A DNA stretch of 64,000 bases, from NCBI GenBank assembly GCA_963744305.1, contig CAVUTF010000005.1, positions 124,001 to 188,000 on the forward strand. The letters run 5' to 3'. Below, in pieces: positions 43,017 to 52,853 of this stretch. Below the pieces are notes generated by a model, which was not told the DNA's origin, ran no database searches, and saw only the letters and a program-made list of their open reading frames with translations. The DNA comes from FEN-1219 sp963744305 (GTDB taxonomy: Bacteria; Pseudomonadota; Gammaproteobacteria; Steroidobacterales; Rariloculaceae). A program made the position numbers and the translations under genes. Each line of letters starts with the position of its first letter. The stretch's first letter is position 1.

Positions 43017-44405
43017 CTACGCGTGCAGCCGCGGATCGGCGTCGATCTTGTGATCCTTCGTCTCGCGGATGAAGAGACCGCCGACGAGCAACGTGATCAC
43101 GCACACCGCGATCGGGTAGATGAGCCCCGTATAGATCGCGCCGCTGCCGAACGTGCCTTGCGCCCACGACGAGGCCGTGACGGCGGTCGCGATCAGCGGC
43201 AAGAAACCGCCGAACCAGCCGTTGCCCAGGTGATACGGCAGGGACATCGACGTGTAGCGGATCTTCGTCGGGAACAGCTCGACGAGAAACGCCGCGATCG
43301 GCCCATAGACCATGCAAACGTAGACCATTTGCACGCTCAGAAGCAGGATCATCGCGGGCCAGTTGATCGGGCTCGAGAAATACCGCATCGCGATGTAGAT
43401 CGGCACGTAGGTCAGCGCCGCGAGCGCACAGCCCGTCAACATGACTTTCTTGCGGCCGATGCGGTCCGAGAGCGCGCCGAACACGATGAACAACGGCGTC
43501 GTGAGCAGCAGCGCGCACGACATCATGATGTAGGCGTTCTGCCAGGCTATGCCCAGCGCGCTCTGCAGGAACGTGAGCGCGTAGAACTGGCCCGTGTACC
43601 AGACCACGCCCTGCCCCGCCGCCGCACCGAACAGCGCGAGCAACACGTACTTGAGGTTCACCGGATTCGTGAAGCTTTCTTTCAGCGGGTTGACCGACGT
43701 GCGTCCGCTGTCCTTGAGCTTTTTGAATAGCGGCGACTCCTTCATCCTCAGGCGGATATACAGCGACACGCCGAGCAGGATGAACGAGAGCAGGAACGGG
43801 ATACGCCAGCCGTACTCACGGAACGCGTCCTCGCCGAGCCACACGCGCGTGGCGCCGATCACGCCCATGCTCAAGAAGAACCCGAGCGTCGCTGTGGTCT
43901 GGATGAAGCTCGTGTAATAGCCGCGCTTGCGATCCGGCACGTGCTCCGCGATGTAGGTCGCCGCGCCGCCGTACTCGCCGCCGAGCGCAAGCCCCTGCAA
44001 CAGCCGCAACGTGACGAGCAGGAACGTGGCCGCGAGCCCCGCGGTCGCATACGTCGGCAGCAGGCCGACGAGCGCAGTCGCGAGCCCCATCGTCGCCATC
44101 GTGATCAAGAAGGTGTATTTGCGCCCGACGAGATCACCGACGTGGCCGAACACCACCGCGCCGAGCGGCCGCACGCCGAAGCCTGCTCCGAACGTCGCGA
44201 GGCTCGCGAGCAGTTGCGCCGTTTCGTTGCCGCTCGGAAAGAACAACTGGCCGAAGAAGATCGCAAGGCTGCCGTAGAGATAAAAGTCGTACCACTCGAA
44301 CAGCGTGCCGATCGACGCCGCCACGATCACGCGACGCAGCGTCGCGCGCTCGGTCGCCGTTGGAATCGCATCGGCCTCTTCGGCCACTCGAATCTCGACC
44401 GCCAT
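43017..44405 (-). CDS. Major facilitator transporter, metabolite:proton symporter (MHS) type
   Basis: 462 residues, intact, twelve membrane helices. The MHS hallmarks are SIGTLFEWYDFYLYGSLAIF in helix 1, GHVGDLVGRKYTFL in the first loop, LRLLQGLALGGEYGGAATYI, and SDRIGRKKVML in the second-half loop. Members carry proline/betaine, citrate, shikimate, dicarboxylates and similar acids; the substrate here is open. It lies 15 bases downstream of the sulfatase gene on the same strand, suggesting joint use. Confidence 0.9.
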   Translation of the reverse strand: MAVEIRVAEEADAIPTATERATLRRVIVAASIGTLFEWYDFYLYGSLAIFFGQLFFPSGNETAQLLASLATFGAGFGVRPLGAVVFGHVGDLVGRKYTFLITMATMGLATALVGLLPTYATAGLAATFLLVTLRLLQGLALGGEYGGAATYIAEHVPDRKRGYYTSFIQTTATLGFFLSMGVIGATRVWLGEDAFREYGWRIPFLLSFILLGVSLYIRLRMKESPLFKKLKDSGRTSVNPLKESFTNPVNLKYVLLALFGAAAGQGVVWYTGQFYALTFLQSALGIAWQNAYIMMSCALLLTTPLFIVFGALSDRIGRKKVMLTGCALAALTYVPIYIAMRYFSSPINWPAMILLLSVQMVYVCMVYGPIAAFLVELFPTKIRYTSMSLPYHLGNGWFGGFLPLIATAVTASSWAQGTFGSGAIYTGLIYPIAVCVITLLVGGLFIRETKDHKIDADPRLHA

Positions 44406-44420
44406 GCTCGCGCTCGAGAG

Positions 44421-45788
44421 TTACGCGGCCGCCGGCCGCGGCAGCATCTGCGCGTCCCAGGCGCGCTGTTGCCGGCGGACGCGCTCCAGAACGTCGGAAT
44501 TACGCGTCCGCAAATCCACCTTCTCCCCGAGATCCATGCCCAAGTCGTACAAATGCTCCTCGCTACCGGCCCTGACGTACTTCCAGTTGCCGACGCGCGC
44601 CGCGGCCTGCGTGCCCGCACGCCAGAACAGGGTGCGCTCGTACGACCCGCGCTCCGCGGTGCAGACCGGCAACAAATCCTCGCCGTCGAACGGATGGTCC
44701 GGTGCGGGCTTCGCTCCCGCGGCGGCAAGAATCGTCGCGCTCCAGTCCATCGTGATCGCGGCTTGGTCGGTGGTGCGATTCGCCGGCACGACGCCGGGCC
44801 AGCGCACGATCGCCGGAACGCGAATGCCACCTTCCCAAAGAGACCCCTTGTTGAAAGAGAACGGCCAGTTGAATGAAAAGCGCTCGCCGCCGTTGTCGCT
44901 CGTGAAAATCACGAGCGTGTCGCGAGCGACGCGGCCACGCCGGGCGCGTTGCAGCGCTTCGAGCACCCGGCCGATGCCTTCGTCCATGCTGCGCATCATC
45001 GTTGCGAACGTGGTGAGCGAGCCGCCGTCGGTCATCGGTCCAACGCCGTGCTCGTCGTGCGCAACCCCGGAATCGCCCGGCCCTTCCCACGGCGAGTGCG
45101 GTGCGGTGTAGTGCAGGCTCAAATAGAACGGCTTCTCGCGCGCACGCGAGACGTACTCGACTGCGCGGTCGGTGAAAACGTCGGTGAGATATCCCTCGCG
45201 ATCGACGCGCTCCGTGTTTTCCCAAAGGTCCGAAGGAGCTTTCTCTCCGGCCGCGGCAGCATCGGGCGCGAAGTGGGTGAAATAATCGAGCGCGCCGCTC
45301 AAGCTGCCGAAGAACTCGTCGTAACCGTGCCGATTCGGATGAAATTCGGGACGCCAACCGAGATGCCACTTGCCGATGAGCGCCGTTTCGTAGCCAGCGT
45401 CGCGCATCAGTGCGGGCACTGTCGGGTGGCCGGCAGGAATACCGACGGGCGGTGAGCGCACCGTGAGCGGCTCCTGGAGCCCCACCTCGAGACGCTGTGG
45501 ATAGCGTCCGGTGATGAGCGCGCAGCGCGTCGGCGTGCACACGGCCCCAGCCGAATAGGCGCTCGTGAACCGCATGCCTTGCGACGCGAGCCGGTCGAGC
45601 ACGGGCGTCTCGTAATCGGGCCGGCCGTAGCAAGACAGGTCGCCATAGCCCAAATCGTCCGCGAGGATGAAGAGCACGTTCGGCCGCTCCTGCGCACCGA
45701 GTTTCGGCGCAGCGGCTAGCGCGCCGAGCGCCGCGGTCGTTCCCACGGCCCCTCGCAAGAACTGCCGGCGGGTGACGGGTCTGATCAT
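44421..45788 (-). CDS. Tat-exported arylsulfatase-type sulfatase
   Basis: 455 residues, intact. The N-terminus RPVTRRQFLRGAVGTTAA is a twin-arginine signal, so the enzyme folds in the cytoplasm and acts in the periplasm. The sulfatase signature lies at residues 84-88 in VCTPTRCALITGRYPQR: CxPxR, whose Cys84 becomes formylglycine. ILADDLGYGDLSCYG supplies the calcium aspartates (44-45), and VIFTSDNGGERF is the conserved C-terminal metal site. It hydrolyses a sulfate ester, substrate unknown. No formylglycine-generating enzyme gene is in the window. Confidence 0.93.
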   Translation of the reverse strand: MIRPVTRRQFLRGAVGTTAALGALAAAPKLGAQERPNVLFILADDLGYGDLSCYGRPDYETPVLDRLASQGMRFTSAYSAGAVCTPTRCALITGRYPQRLEVGLQEPLTVRSPPVGIPAGHPTVPALMRDAGYETALIGKWHLGWRPEFHPNRHGYDEFFGSLSGALDYFTHFAPDAAAAGEKAPSDLWENTERVDREGYLTDVFTDRAVEYVSRAREKPFYLSLHYTAPHSPWEGPGDSGVAHDEHGVGPMTDGGSLTTFATMMRSMDEGIGRVLEALQRARRGRVARDTLVIFTSDNGGERFSFNWPFSFNKGSLWEGGIRVPAIVRWPGVVPANRTTDQAAITMDWSATILAAAGAKPAPDHPFDGEDLLPVCTAERGSYERTLFWRAGTQAAARVGNWKYVRAGSEEHLYDLGMDLGEKVDLRTRNSDVLERVRRQQRAWDAQMLPRPAAA

Positions 45789-45810
45789 TCTTCCCCCTCG
45801 AGCTCTTGGC

Positions 45811-46431
45811 CTAGCGGCTCGCGAGCGCGAGTCGCGCCCCTGCCGCCACGAGCAGTCCGCCCGCTATTCGGCGCACGGCCGCGGCCCAGCGGCCGCTGGC
45901 GTAAGCGCGCGCGCTACTCACGAGCCATACGTACGAAGCGAGCACTCCCATCTCGATCACGACCGAAGTGGCTCCGAGAATGAACACCTGATACAGGACG
46001 GAGACTTGCGGATTCACGAACTGCGGCAGCAGTGCAACAAAGAACGCAAGCGCTTTCGGATTCGCCGCCTGCACGGCGAAGCCGCGCAGGAACGACACCG
46101 ACAGTGCCGGCGGCGCAGCGCCTTGCGCATCGACGGACCCTTCCCTCTCTCGTGACCACAGCATACGTATCCCGAGCCAGACGAGATAGGCGGCGCCGCC
46201 CCACTTCAAGATCGTGAACAAGAAGTTCGACGCGAGAATGATCGCGGCTACGCCGAGCGCCGACAACGCGAAGTAGACCGTGTTCGCGGCGACGATTCCG
46301 GCCGCCCCTGACAACGCAGCGCGCGGCCCCCGCGACATCGTCGTCGAGACGACGAACAGCACGGCCGGCCCGGGCGTTATGCACAACACTGTTTCGAGCA
46401 CACAGAAAGCGATCCAGGTTTCCCACGTCAT
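45811..46431 (-). CDS. LysE/RhtB-family amino-acid exporter
   Basis: 206 residues, intact, about six membrane helices. The family signature is seen in ETVLCITPGPAVLFVVSTTM and the RGPRAALSGAAGIVAANTVY loop, later FLRGFAVQAANPKALAFF, the typical NPK segment. It exports amino acids or similar solutes, homoserine/threonine type by resemblance. The ATG at 46431 overlaps the stop of the SRPBCC gene upstream (ATGA), so the three genes from 47242 to 45811 form one operon. Confidence 0.88.
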   Translation of the reverse strand: MTWETWIAFCVLETVLCITPGPAVLFVVSTTMSRGPRAALSGAAGIVAANTVYFALSALGVAAIILASNFLFTILKWGGAAYLVWLGIRMLWSREREGSVDAQGAAPPALSVSFLRGFAVQAANPKALAFFVALLPQFVNPQVSVLYQVFILGATSVVIEMGVLASYVWLVSSARAYASGRWAAAVRRIAGGLLVAAGARLALASR

Positions 46432-46898
46432 CGTGAGTCGCTGCCTTTGAGTTTCGTCGTGGCGAATTCTTTCTCGGCGAACTCTTTGAACCGGTGCATC
46501 GACTGCAACGTTTGTCGCTTGAATAGCTTCGGGAACAGCACCGCGGTCAGCCTCATGAGGCCTTTGCAGCGGAACTCCGACTCGACGGACCAACGAGTTT
46601 CGCTCGGCCCGATCTCTTCGAAGCGATTCTCGACTCGCGACCAGGCGCCCGGCATCTCGTAAGTCACCGTGAGCTCATGCGGCGGTGCGTGCTTCGTAAC
46701 CGTCTCGATGATCGAGATCTCCCGCTTGCCGGCACGTTGGCGAAGGCGCCAGCGGGCCCCGTCGCGCGCGTGCGGTGCGCTCAGGGGCTCGCAGGAAAGC
46801 AGGCTCGGCTGCCACTGACGCCTATAGCTCCGGTTCTCGAAAAGCTTGACGGCGACGGAGCGCGGCAGCTTCAAGTCGATTTGCAGACGGTAGCTCAG
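46428..46898 (-). CDS. SRPBCC (START-like) domain protein, non-standard start
   Basis: About 156 residues: YRLQIDLKLPRSVAVKLFEN, WQPSLLSCEPLSA, HELTVTYEMPGAWSRVENRF and ETRWSVESEFRCKGLMRLTA show the polyketide-cyclase/START fold with its final long helix FKRQTLQSMHRFKEFAEKEF. No ATG or GTG lies near the domain start. The likeliest initiation is the CTG at 46898, overlapping the TGA of the GFA gene (CTGA), or translation is coupled. Ligand unknown. Confidence 0.68.
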   Translation of the reverse strand: MSYRLQIDLKLPRSVAVKLFENRSYRRQWQPSLLSCEPLSAPHARDGARWRLRQRAGKREISIIETVTKHAPPHELTVTYEMPGAWSRVENRFEEIGPSETRWSVESEFRCKGLMRLTAVLFPKLFKRQTLQSMHRFKEFAEKEFATTKLKGSDSR

Positions 46899-47242
46899 AG
46901 GCTTCGCCCGTCGAAGGGGACACGGGTCAGCGTCGAAAGCTCGATCCCTTCCAGGCAGCGCACGTTGATCGCGGCCGTGGGCGTTCCGTCCGGTCCGGTG
47001 CCGAAGCCGAACGGAGCGCAGGCGCAGTGCAGACAAAAATGGTGCTGAATCACGTGCTTGTTGAATGTGTACACGCCGAGATGCGACTCCGGCGTCATCA
47101 AGCGAAAGCCGTCGCGCGGAACGAACCAGAGCAAATAGCCCTTGCGGCTACAGTGCGAGCAGTTGCATTCGATGGCCTGAGTGAGCTCGCCTTCCACCTC
47201 GAACAAGTTGCGAGCGCAATGGCAGCTGCCTTCGTAGATCAT
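46895..47242 (-). CDS. GFA-family (glutathione-dependent formaldehyde-activating/CENP-V-like) protein
   Basis: 115 residues, intact. It carries the zinc cysteines of the Mss4-like fold: GSCHCARNLFEVEGE, CNCSHCSRKGYLLWF and HFCLHCACAPFGFGTG. The C-terminal INVRCLEGIEL is also conserved. The family name comes from a formaldehyde-glutathione activity that is disputed for many members, so treat the role as open. First gene of the GFA-SRPBCC-LysE unit. Confidence 0.88.
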   Translation of the reverse strand: MIYEGSCHCARNLFEVEGELTQAIECNCSHCSRKGYLLWFVPRDGFRLMTPESHLGVYTFNKHVIQHHFCLHCACAPFGFGTGPDGTPTAAINVRCLEGIELSTLTRVPFDGRSL

Positions 47243-47323
47243 CGATTTCCTCGGCCCTCGACGCTATCCATAGTGTGCCTGATTTGGGACAGACGCTTAA
47301 GCCTACGTCTTTGCTTTTCTTCG

Positions 47324-47342
47324 GTGTTCGACCGATGAACAC
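47324..47342. promoter_or_regulatory. Inverted repeat, operator candidate
   Basis: GTGTTCGACCGATGAACAC: perfect 6-base arms GTGTTC/GAACAC separated by 7 bases, lying 57 bases before the ATG of the exported MBL-fold gene and about 80 bases from the divergent GFA gene. The size and symmetry fit a homodimeric regulator site. No adjacent regulator gene is seen. Confidence 0.4.
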
Positions 47343-47398
47343 GACTTGGCGTTCGGCCATAATGCGGGTTCAGCCATTCTTTCCTGGGGGACAAGAAA

Positions 47399-48907
47399 AT
47401 GATGAAGAACTGGACCGCCGCCGTTGCTTTGGCGGCCACCGGACTGATATCGGCGGAAGGATTCGCACAGAGCGCGTCTACCGTCGTGAGCGCTGCGTCC
47501 GAGGCCATGGGCGTGGATGACCTCAACTCCATCACGTACTACGGGTCGGGCGCGAACTACAACTTGGGTCAGAACAACAACGCGAACTACCCGTGGCCCA
47601 GAGTGAACGTCAACGACTATCGCCGCACCATCGACTTCACTCAACCCGCGTCGCTCGCAACCGGCGTCACGGTCGCCGCGCCGGTGACCGGCGGACCCGC
47701 GGCGCAGAACCCGTTCGCGCAGAACATCCGGCCCGCGAATGCGCCGAACATGCCGCCGGCGAATGCCACGTGGGCGCAACAGCTCGAGATCTGGATCACG
47801 CCGTGGGGCTTTCTGAAAGGCGCGGCCGCGAACAACGCGACGGCACGCCCCGGCGCCATATTCGGCGGCCGCGCACAGGTCGTGACCTGGAACTCGCCGA
47901 TGAGGTCGCCGTCGCGGGCAGGCCTACAGCCTTGTCGGCTACATCGACGCAGACAACCTCGTGCGCAGAGTCGAGACCTCGGTCGAGAACCCGGTCTTCG
48001 GCGACATGCTCGTGCAGGTCGACTACAACGACTATCGCGACAACATGGGCCTGAAGTACCCGGCGCAAATCGTGCAGACGGCGCGGCGGCCATCCGACGT
48101 TCGACGCGCAGATCTTGGGCGCGCACGCGAACCCGCAGAACCTGCAGGCGCTGATGACTCCGCCTCCTCCGCCGCCGCCGCCTCCCGGCGCACCCGCCCC
48201 GGGCGGAGCACCGCCTGCTCCTCCCGCGACCGCATCGGAACGGCTCGCGGACGGCGTCTACCGCATCACGGGCGGCTACGTCGCGCTCGCGGTGGAGTTC
48301 CGCGATCACATCTTGGTGTTCGAACCGGCCGGCCAGAACGAGGCGCGCGCGCAGGCGATCATCGACGAGGTCAAGCGCGTGATTCCCGAACAAGCCGATT
48401 CGCTACGGCGTGCTTTCGCATCATCACTTCGATCACACGAGCGGCTTACCGGCGCCGTGGTCGCCGAAGGCATCACGATCGTGACGCACGAGGCGAACAA
48501 GGCGTTCCTCGAGAACGTACTGTCGGCGCCGCGCACGCTCGCGCCGGATTCGATGGCGCGCTCGGGAAAGAAAGCCGTGATCGAGACCGTCGGCGACAAG
48601 CGCGTGTTTACGGACGGCCGGCGCACGGTGGAGATCCACAACATCAAGGGTCTGCCGCATGCGGACGGCATGCTGATCGCGTACTTGCCGCGCGAGAAGC
48701 ATCGTCGCCTATGCCGACATGTTCAACCTCGTGGCGCCGGGACAGCCGCCCGTACCGAATCCGCCGGTGGTCGGCACGCAGGTATTCGTCGCGAATCTCG
48801 AGCGCCTCGGCCTCGACTGGGAGAACGTCATCTCGGTGCACGCGCCGAACCCTGATCGGCCGATCAAGCGCGCCGACATCCTCGCGACGCTCGGCCGCAC
48901 CAACTAA
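47399..48907 (+). CDS. Exported two-domain MBL-fold hydrolase with polyproline linker (frameshifted)
   Basis: About 500 residues. Signal peptide KNWTAAVALAATGLISAEGF, then an unrecognised N-terminal domain of about 230 residues (GVDDLNSITYYGSGANYN, QQLEIWITPWGFLKGAAANN, VENPVFGDMLVQVDYNDY). A linker of nine consecutive prolines and a Gly/Ala/Pro stretch precede the metallo-beta-lactamase domain, whose zinc motif reads LSHHHFDHTSGLPAV once an indel near 48405 is corrected. VEIHNIKGLPHADGMLIAYL carries the next histidine. Indels also lie near 47900, 48090 and 48705. A strong TGGGGGA site precedes the ATG. Confidence 0.8.
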
Positions 48908-48908
48908 C

Positions 48909-48976
48909 GGGGTCGGGTACCGATTAGCTTTCGCGACAGTCACCGACAACGGGGTCAGGCACCGGTGCCTGACCCC
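48909..48976. repeat. Dispersed palindromic repeat, copy C
   Basis: Directly after the MBL-fold stop. A first half-element GGGGTCGGGTACCGATT (48909-48925) is followed at 48951-48976 by a perfect 26-base palindrome made of GGGGTCAGGCACC and its reverse complement. The first resembles copy A, the second copy B, so this copy looks composite. It may act as a transcription terminator for the gene. Confidence 0.82.
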
Positions 48977-49115
48977 GGACGTTTCAATGCGGTGCACAAG
49001 TGGGAAGCTAGCTGCGGTTTTCGCGCCGGATCACGAGCTTCAAACCTGACCAGACGTCGTCCACCGCGCAGCTTCTTTGCGAGCGGCGTCCCCGAGTAGC
49101 CTGCCAACGTCGGTA

Positions 49116-49811
49116 CTAGCGGCTCGCGACCAACGGCGTGATCGAGAAACCGAACGTATTGCCCGAGGCGGAAGCCACCTCGATCCGCGCGGTGCCGTCG
49201 CCGGGAGTGGCGAACGTCGGCTCCGACACGAGCACGTACTCGCCGCCGGCGTATTCGTACATCGCGGCCCAGAGGACTACACCGCGTGCCTCGTCCAAGG
49301 TCGGTACGATGACGAGCTTCATCACGTCGTCCATGCGAATCTCGGCAGCTTTGCCTTCCTCGGCGACCATCCGGCTGACCCTTACGCGCTCGTGACTATT
49401 CAGCGCAATGCCGACGTCGAGTGTGACCTGCTCGACGAGCAGAGTGGGCTCGGTGAGCTCATGCACCTGGTTGAAATCGGCGAGTAGCTGATCGCACTCG
49501 CTCTGCTCCACTTGGCAGAGCGCGGCGAGATCGATGTAGCTCGTACCGTTCACCTCGAGGACGGTGCGCTTGACCACGGCCGGATGCGCCGGATGGCCTT
49601 CCGGCGTGAAGAACCATTGCACGGCGCGGCCGCTCTCACTGGCGGCGACAATCGTCCAACCGGCTTGATTCTCGAACTTCGAGCTCGGATCGGCCCGCAA
49701 GGCTGCGAGCACGGCGTCGACACGCGCATAGCCGATCGGCGCAACCTCGTCGGCGAGCGCGCCTGTCGCACACGCGATCAAAACCGCAAGGCATCGTGGC
49801 GCGAGCTTCAC
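49116..49811 (-). CDS. Exported protein of unknown function
   Basis: 231 residues, intact. GTG start at 49811 with GGAGGGGG six bases upstream; signal peptide KLAPRCLAVLIACATGALAD. The mature part begins with a helix (ARVDAVLAALRADPSSKFEN), has a Cys pair in ALCQVEQSECDQLLADFNQV, and ends in beta strands (YEYAGGEYVLVSEPTFATPG, SGNTFGFSITPLV). No family recognised. It resembles in style the periplasmic unknowns at 32214 and 57163 but shares no obvious sequence. Confidence 0.65.
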   Translation of the reverse strand: MKLAPRCLAVLIACATGALADEVAPIGYARVDAVLAALRADPSSKFENQAGWTIVAASESGRAVQWFFTPEGHPAHPAVVKRTVLEVNGTSYIDLAALCQVEQSECDQLLADFNQVHELTEPTLLVEQVTLDVGIALNSHERVRVSRMVAEEGKAAEIRMDDVMKLVIVPTLDEARGVVLWAAMYEYAGGEYVLVSEPTFATPGDGTARIEVASASGNTFGFSITPLVASR

Positions 49812-49922
49812 GTTGACCCCCTCCTCGCTTCGCGGCGGGCGGCGAGCTGCCCCGGCCGCAGCTCTAAGCACTATAGCCGGCCGCAAGCCTTTGGCAACAA
49901 CAGCCGCATCACGCGGTGCGGG

Positions 49923-52096
49923 TCATTCGCGCGACACGGCTGGGAACGACAAGCGGAATTCCGCTCCGGGCTCGCAGTTGCGCACGTCGACGCGGCCGCT
50001 CATCGCCGTCGTGAGCTCGCGCACCAGCGCAAGCCCGATACCGGTCCCGACGGTTTCGCGCGTGAGCTCATTCTGCGGCCGATAGAACAGCTCGAAGATC
50101 TTCTTCATTTGCCCCTTCGGGATGCCGGGGCCGAAATCGCGCACCGTGAAGAGCAGCCGACCGTCGCTCTCGCGCCGGCACGAGATCTCCACGACCTTGC
50201 GCTCGGCGCTCGCGGAAAACTTCAGCGCGTTGTCCACGAGATTGATGACGATCTGCGCGAAGCAGTCCGAATCCATGAGCACTTCGGCGTCGGCCGGCGC
50301 GGTGTTCGTCGTCGTCAGCGTGAATCCCGCGCGCTCGACTTGCGTGCTCACCTTCGAGCGGACCATGTCCATGAGCTCGGCAACCGACACGCGCTTCGTG
50401 TCGAAGTGCTGCGAGCTGCGCGTGAGGCGCGCGAGCTGCAGCACGTTGTCGATCAGGCGCGACAGGCGCTCGCTCTCGCTGTGGATGTAGTCGTAGTACG
50501 TGCGCTTCTTCGCTTCGTCTGCCCAACCGGCCTTGAGCATCTCGCCGTACATGCGTATCGAAGTGAGAGGGGTCTTGAGCTCGTGGCTCACCGCGGAGAC
50601 GAAGTCCTGCTGCTGCCGTGCGAGCCGAATCTGGCCTATCGCGAAGCGGTACATCAGAAAGAACCCGCCCGTGAGCACCGCAGCGAGGACCACCGACACC
50701 CAGCCGAGCACCCAGAAGCCCGCGGCGCGCGGCAGCTGCCGCACGCTGAACACGAGCTCGAGATCGCCGAACGGCGGCGAGAGCCGCGCGCGGTGCAGCA
50801 GCGAGCCCGCGAGCTCTGCGGACGAATAGGAGCGGCCCACGGCGTCCGCCCGGACGACGGTCAGCGGAGCGCCTTGATACGCGATGCCAATGTCGCTGAT
50901 GCCGGCGAGGCTGCTCGCGCGAAACGAACGCTCGATCGCGCCGGCGACGAACCGCTCGCGATCGAGCAGCGCGCCCTGCACGTAGCGGCGGCCGTCGCGC
51001 CAGACGTTGCGGAACATCACCAAGTGTCCGGTGTCGAGCGCGCCGACGGTAAACGGATCGAGCTCGCTCGCGAACGTGCGCACGGTGAGCTCCGCGCGCG
51101 CGCCGCGTGACGCGTGATTTCCGCGACGGCCGGGTCGGACGCAGGCTCGGGCACGAGGCTTTGCTCGGTACGCTTCTGCCGGTCGTCGGGCGTTGCCGGT
51201 GGCTGCGTCTGGACACGGTCGCTCAAGTCCTGGTCGAGCGACTCGAGCTTGAATTCGAGGATCTCGCTGTCGGCCTCGCGCTCGGCGATTTCATTGGCGC
51301 GTAGTCGCGGGGCCGATTGCGCGTTCGCGGCGATCCGGTCGAACCCGGCCTGCGCTTGCTCGACAGCGGCGGCCGGCGCAACGGTGGATGGGACCGGGGC
51401 CGCCGCGTCGCGCGCGGCATCCGTGCGCGCGGCCGGCGCGGGAGCCTCCTGCGCTTCGGCGGAGACACCGGCGCGTCCGAGCTCTCCGATCGCAGCTGCA
51501 GCCGCAACGCCCGCGCGCGCGCGTTCCTCGAACACGGGCTCGGACAAGGCACCTACCTTGGCTGTCTCATCGCTCGGCGCCGCTGCCGAGGGCGCGGGGC
51601 GCGGCACCAACCGGTTCGCGGCGAGCAACTCGCCGATCTGCGCGGCGAGCGCGCGCCGCTCCTGTTGCTGGTCCGGAGCGATGCCGTAGCCGCCGGGATC
51701 TACGCCCTCCGCCGGCAACAGCGGCGTCGTGAGCGTGCCCGCCTCGTCCACTTGAAAGTAGCCGATCACGCCGGGAACCGCGCTCTCGACGGGAAATGCA
51801 GATAACGGCGAGCGCTGCACGAAGTTCGCCGCCGCGTCGCCTTCGACGACGAGAAAGGCATAGTCGCCGAACGAGCGCGCGTCCTCGGCCGCGACGGCCG
51901 CGCGCAGATCGGCGTCGATGCGCGCAGCAAGATCCTCGGCCAGCACCTGCGTGCTGCGAAACGCCTCCCACTTGAGCTGGCTCGCAGCTTGCGCGATCAA
52001 GAGCACAGCGGGCACAGCGAGCGCGAGGAAGAACGCCGCGAGCAGCAACCTTACTCGCCGCTCGTCGAGGTTGCCGAACAGTCTCGCGCGCAACAT
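49923..52096 (-). CDS. Two-component sensor histidine kinase (one frameshift)
   Basis: About 724 residues. An N-terminal helix (VRLLLAAFFLALAVPAVLLI) starts a long periplasmic region, Ala/Pro/Glu-rich in its second half. A second helix (FWVLGWVSVVLAAVLTGGFF) leads to HisKA with phospho-accepting His near residue 501 in VSAVSHELKTPLTSIRMYGE. HATPase follows: INLVDNALKFSASA (N box), VRDFGPGIPKGQ (G1) and TGIGLALVREL (G2). The frame breaks near 51105 in a GCGCGC run that looks two bases too long. The start lies one base after the regulator stop. Confidence 0.93.
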
Positions 52097-52097
52097 T

Positions 52098-52805
52098 CTA
52101 GGATCCCGCCAGCAAGCGATAGCCCGCGCCGCGCACCGTGATCAAGTTGCGCGGCTCCTTCGCATCGACCTCGATCTTGCGCCTGAGCTTCGCGATATGG
52201 ATGTCGACGGTGCGCGTCTCGATGTCCGCCGTGCGATCGTAACCCCAAACACGCGTGAGCAGCTCCGCGCGCGACACGGGCCGCTCGGCATTGGTGAGCA
52301 GGTATTGCAAGATCTCGATCTCGCGGCGCGTGAACGTCAGGTCGACGCCGCCGCGCCGGCCGCTCAAGTTTTGCGTATCGATCTCGACGTCGCCCGCGAG
52401 CCGAATCTGCGTCGCGAGCTCGATGCCGATGCGCGAGCGCCGCAGCACCGCTTTCACGCGCAGCACGAGCTGCGCGATGGAGAATGGCTTCGCGACGTAG
52501 TCGTCCGCGCCGAGCGTGAGCCCGTTGACGATGTCCTCGTCGCTCGTCTTCGCGGTGAGCATGATGATCGGTTGCGCGCGGTCGGCCTTGCGGATCTCGT
52601 CGCAGATCGAGAAGCCGTCGCGGCCCGGCAGCATGACGTCGAGCAGGATCAAGTCGTAGCGGCCGCTCAACGCCTTCCTGAGCCCGTCCTTGCCGTCGGC
52701 GACGGCATCGACGTCGAAGCCGTGATAGACGAGCACGTCCGTGAGGCCGTCGCGGATTGCGGCTTCGTCCTCGACGATGAGAATCTGCGGCTTCGGCTGT
52801 TCCAT
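52098..52805 (-). CDS. OmpR-family response regulator
   Basis: 235 residues, intact. Receiver domain with acidic pocket E12/D13 (LIVEDEAAIRDG), phospho-acceptor D56 (LILLDVMLPGRDGF), T84 and K106 (DDYVAKPFS). The winged-helix DNA-binding domain (FTRREIEILQYLLTNAERPV, TVDIHIAKLRRKIE, NLITVRGAGYRL) is of OmpR/PhoB type. First gene of the regulator-kinase unit, divergent from the PspA operon. The shared upstream region carries a GTAAA repeat of CpxR-box form. Confidence 0.94.
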   Translation of the reverse strand: MEQPKPQILIVEDEAAIRDGLTDVLVYHGFDVDAVADGKDGLRKALSGRYDLILLDVMLPGRDGFSICDEIRKADRAQPIIMLTAKTSDEDIVNGLTLGADDYVAKPFSIAQLVLRVKAVLRRSRIGIELATQIRLAGDVEIDTQNLSGRRGGVDLTFTRREIEILQYLLTNAERPVSRAELLTRVWGYDRTADIETRTVDIHIAKLRRKIEVDAKEPRNLITVRGAGYRLLAGS

Positions 52806-52853
52806 GGTTGCACCGCTCGCCGCAAAGGCTAGCAGGTCGTGCGCCGCGGCCGT

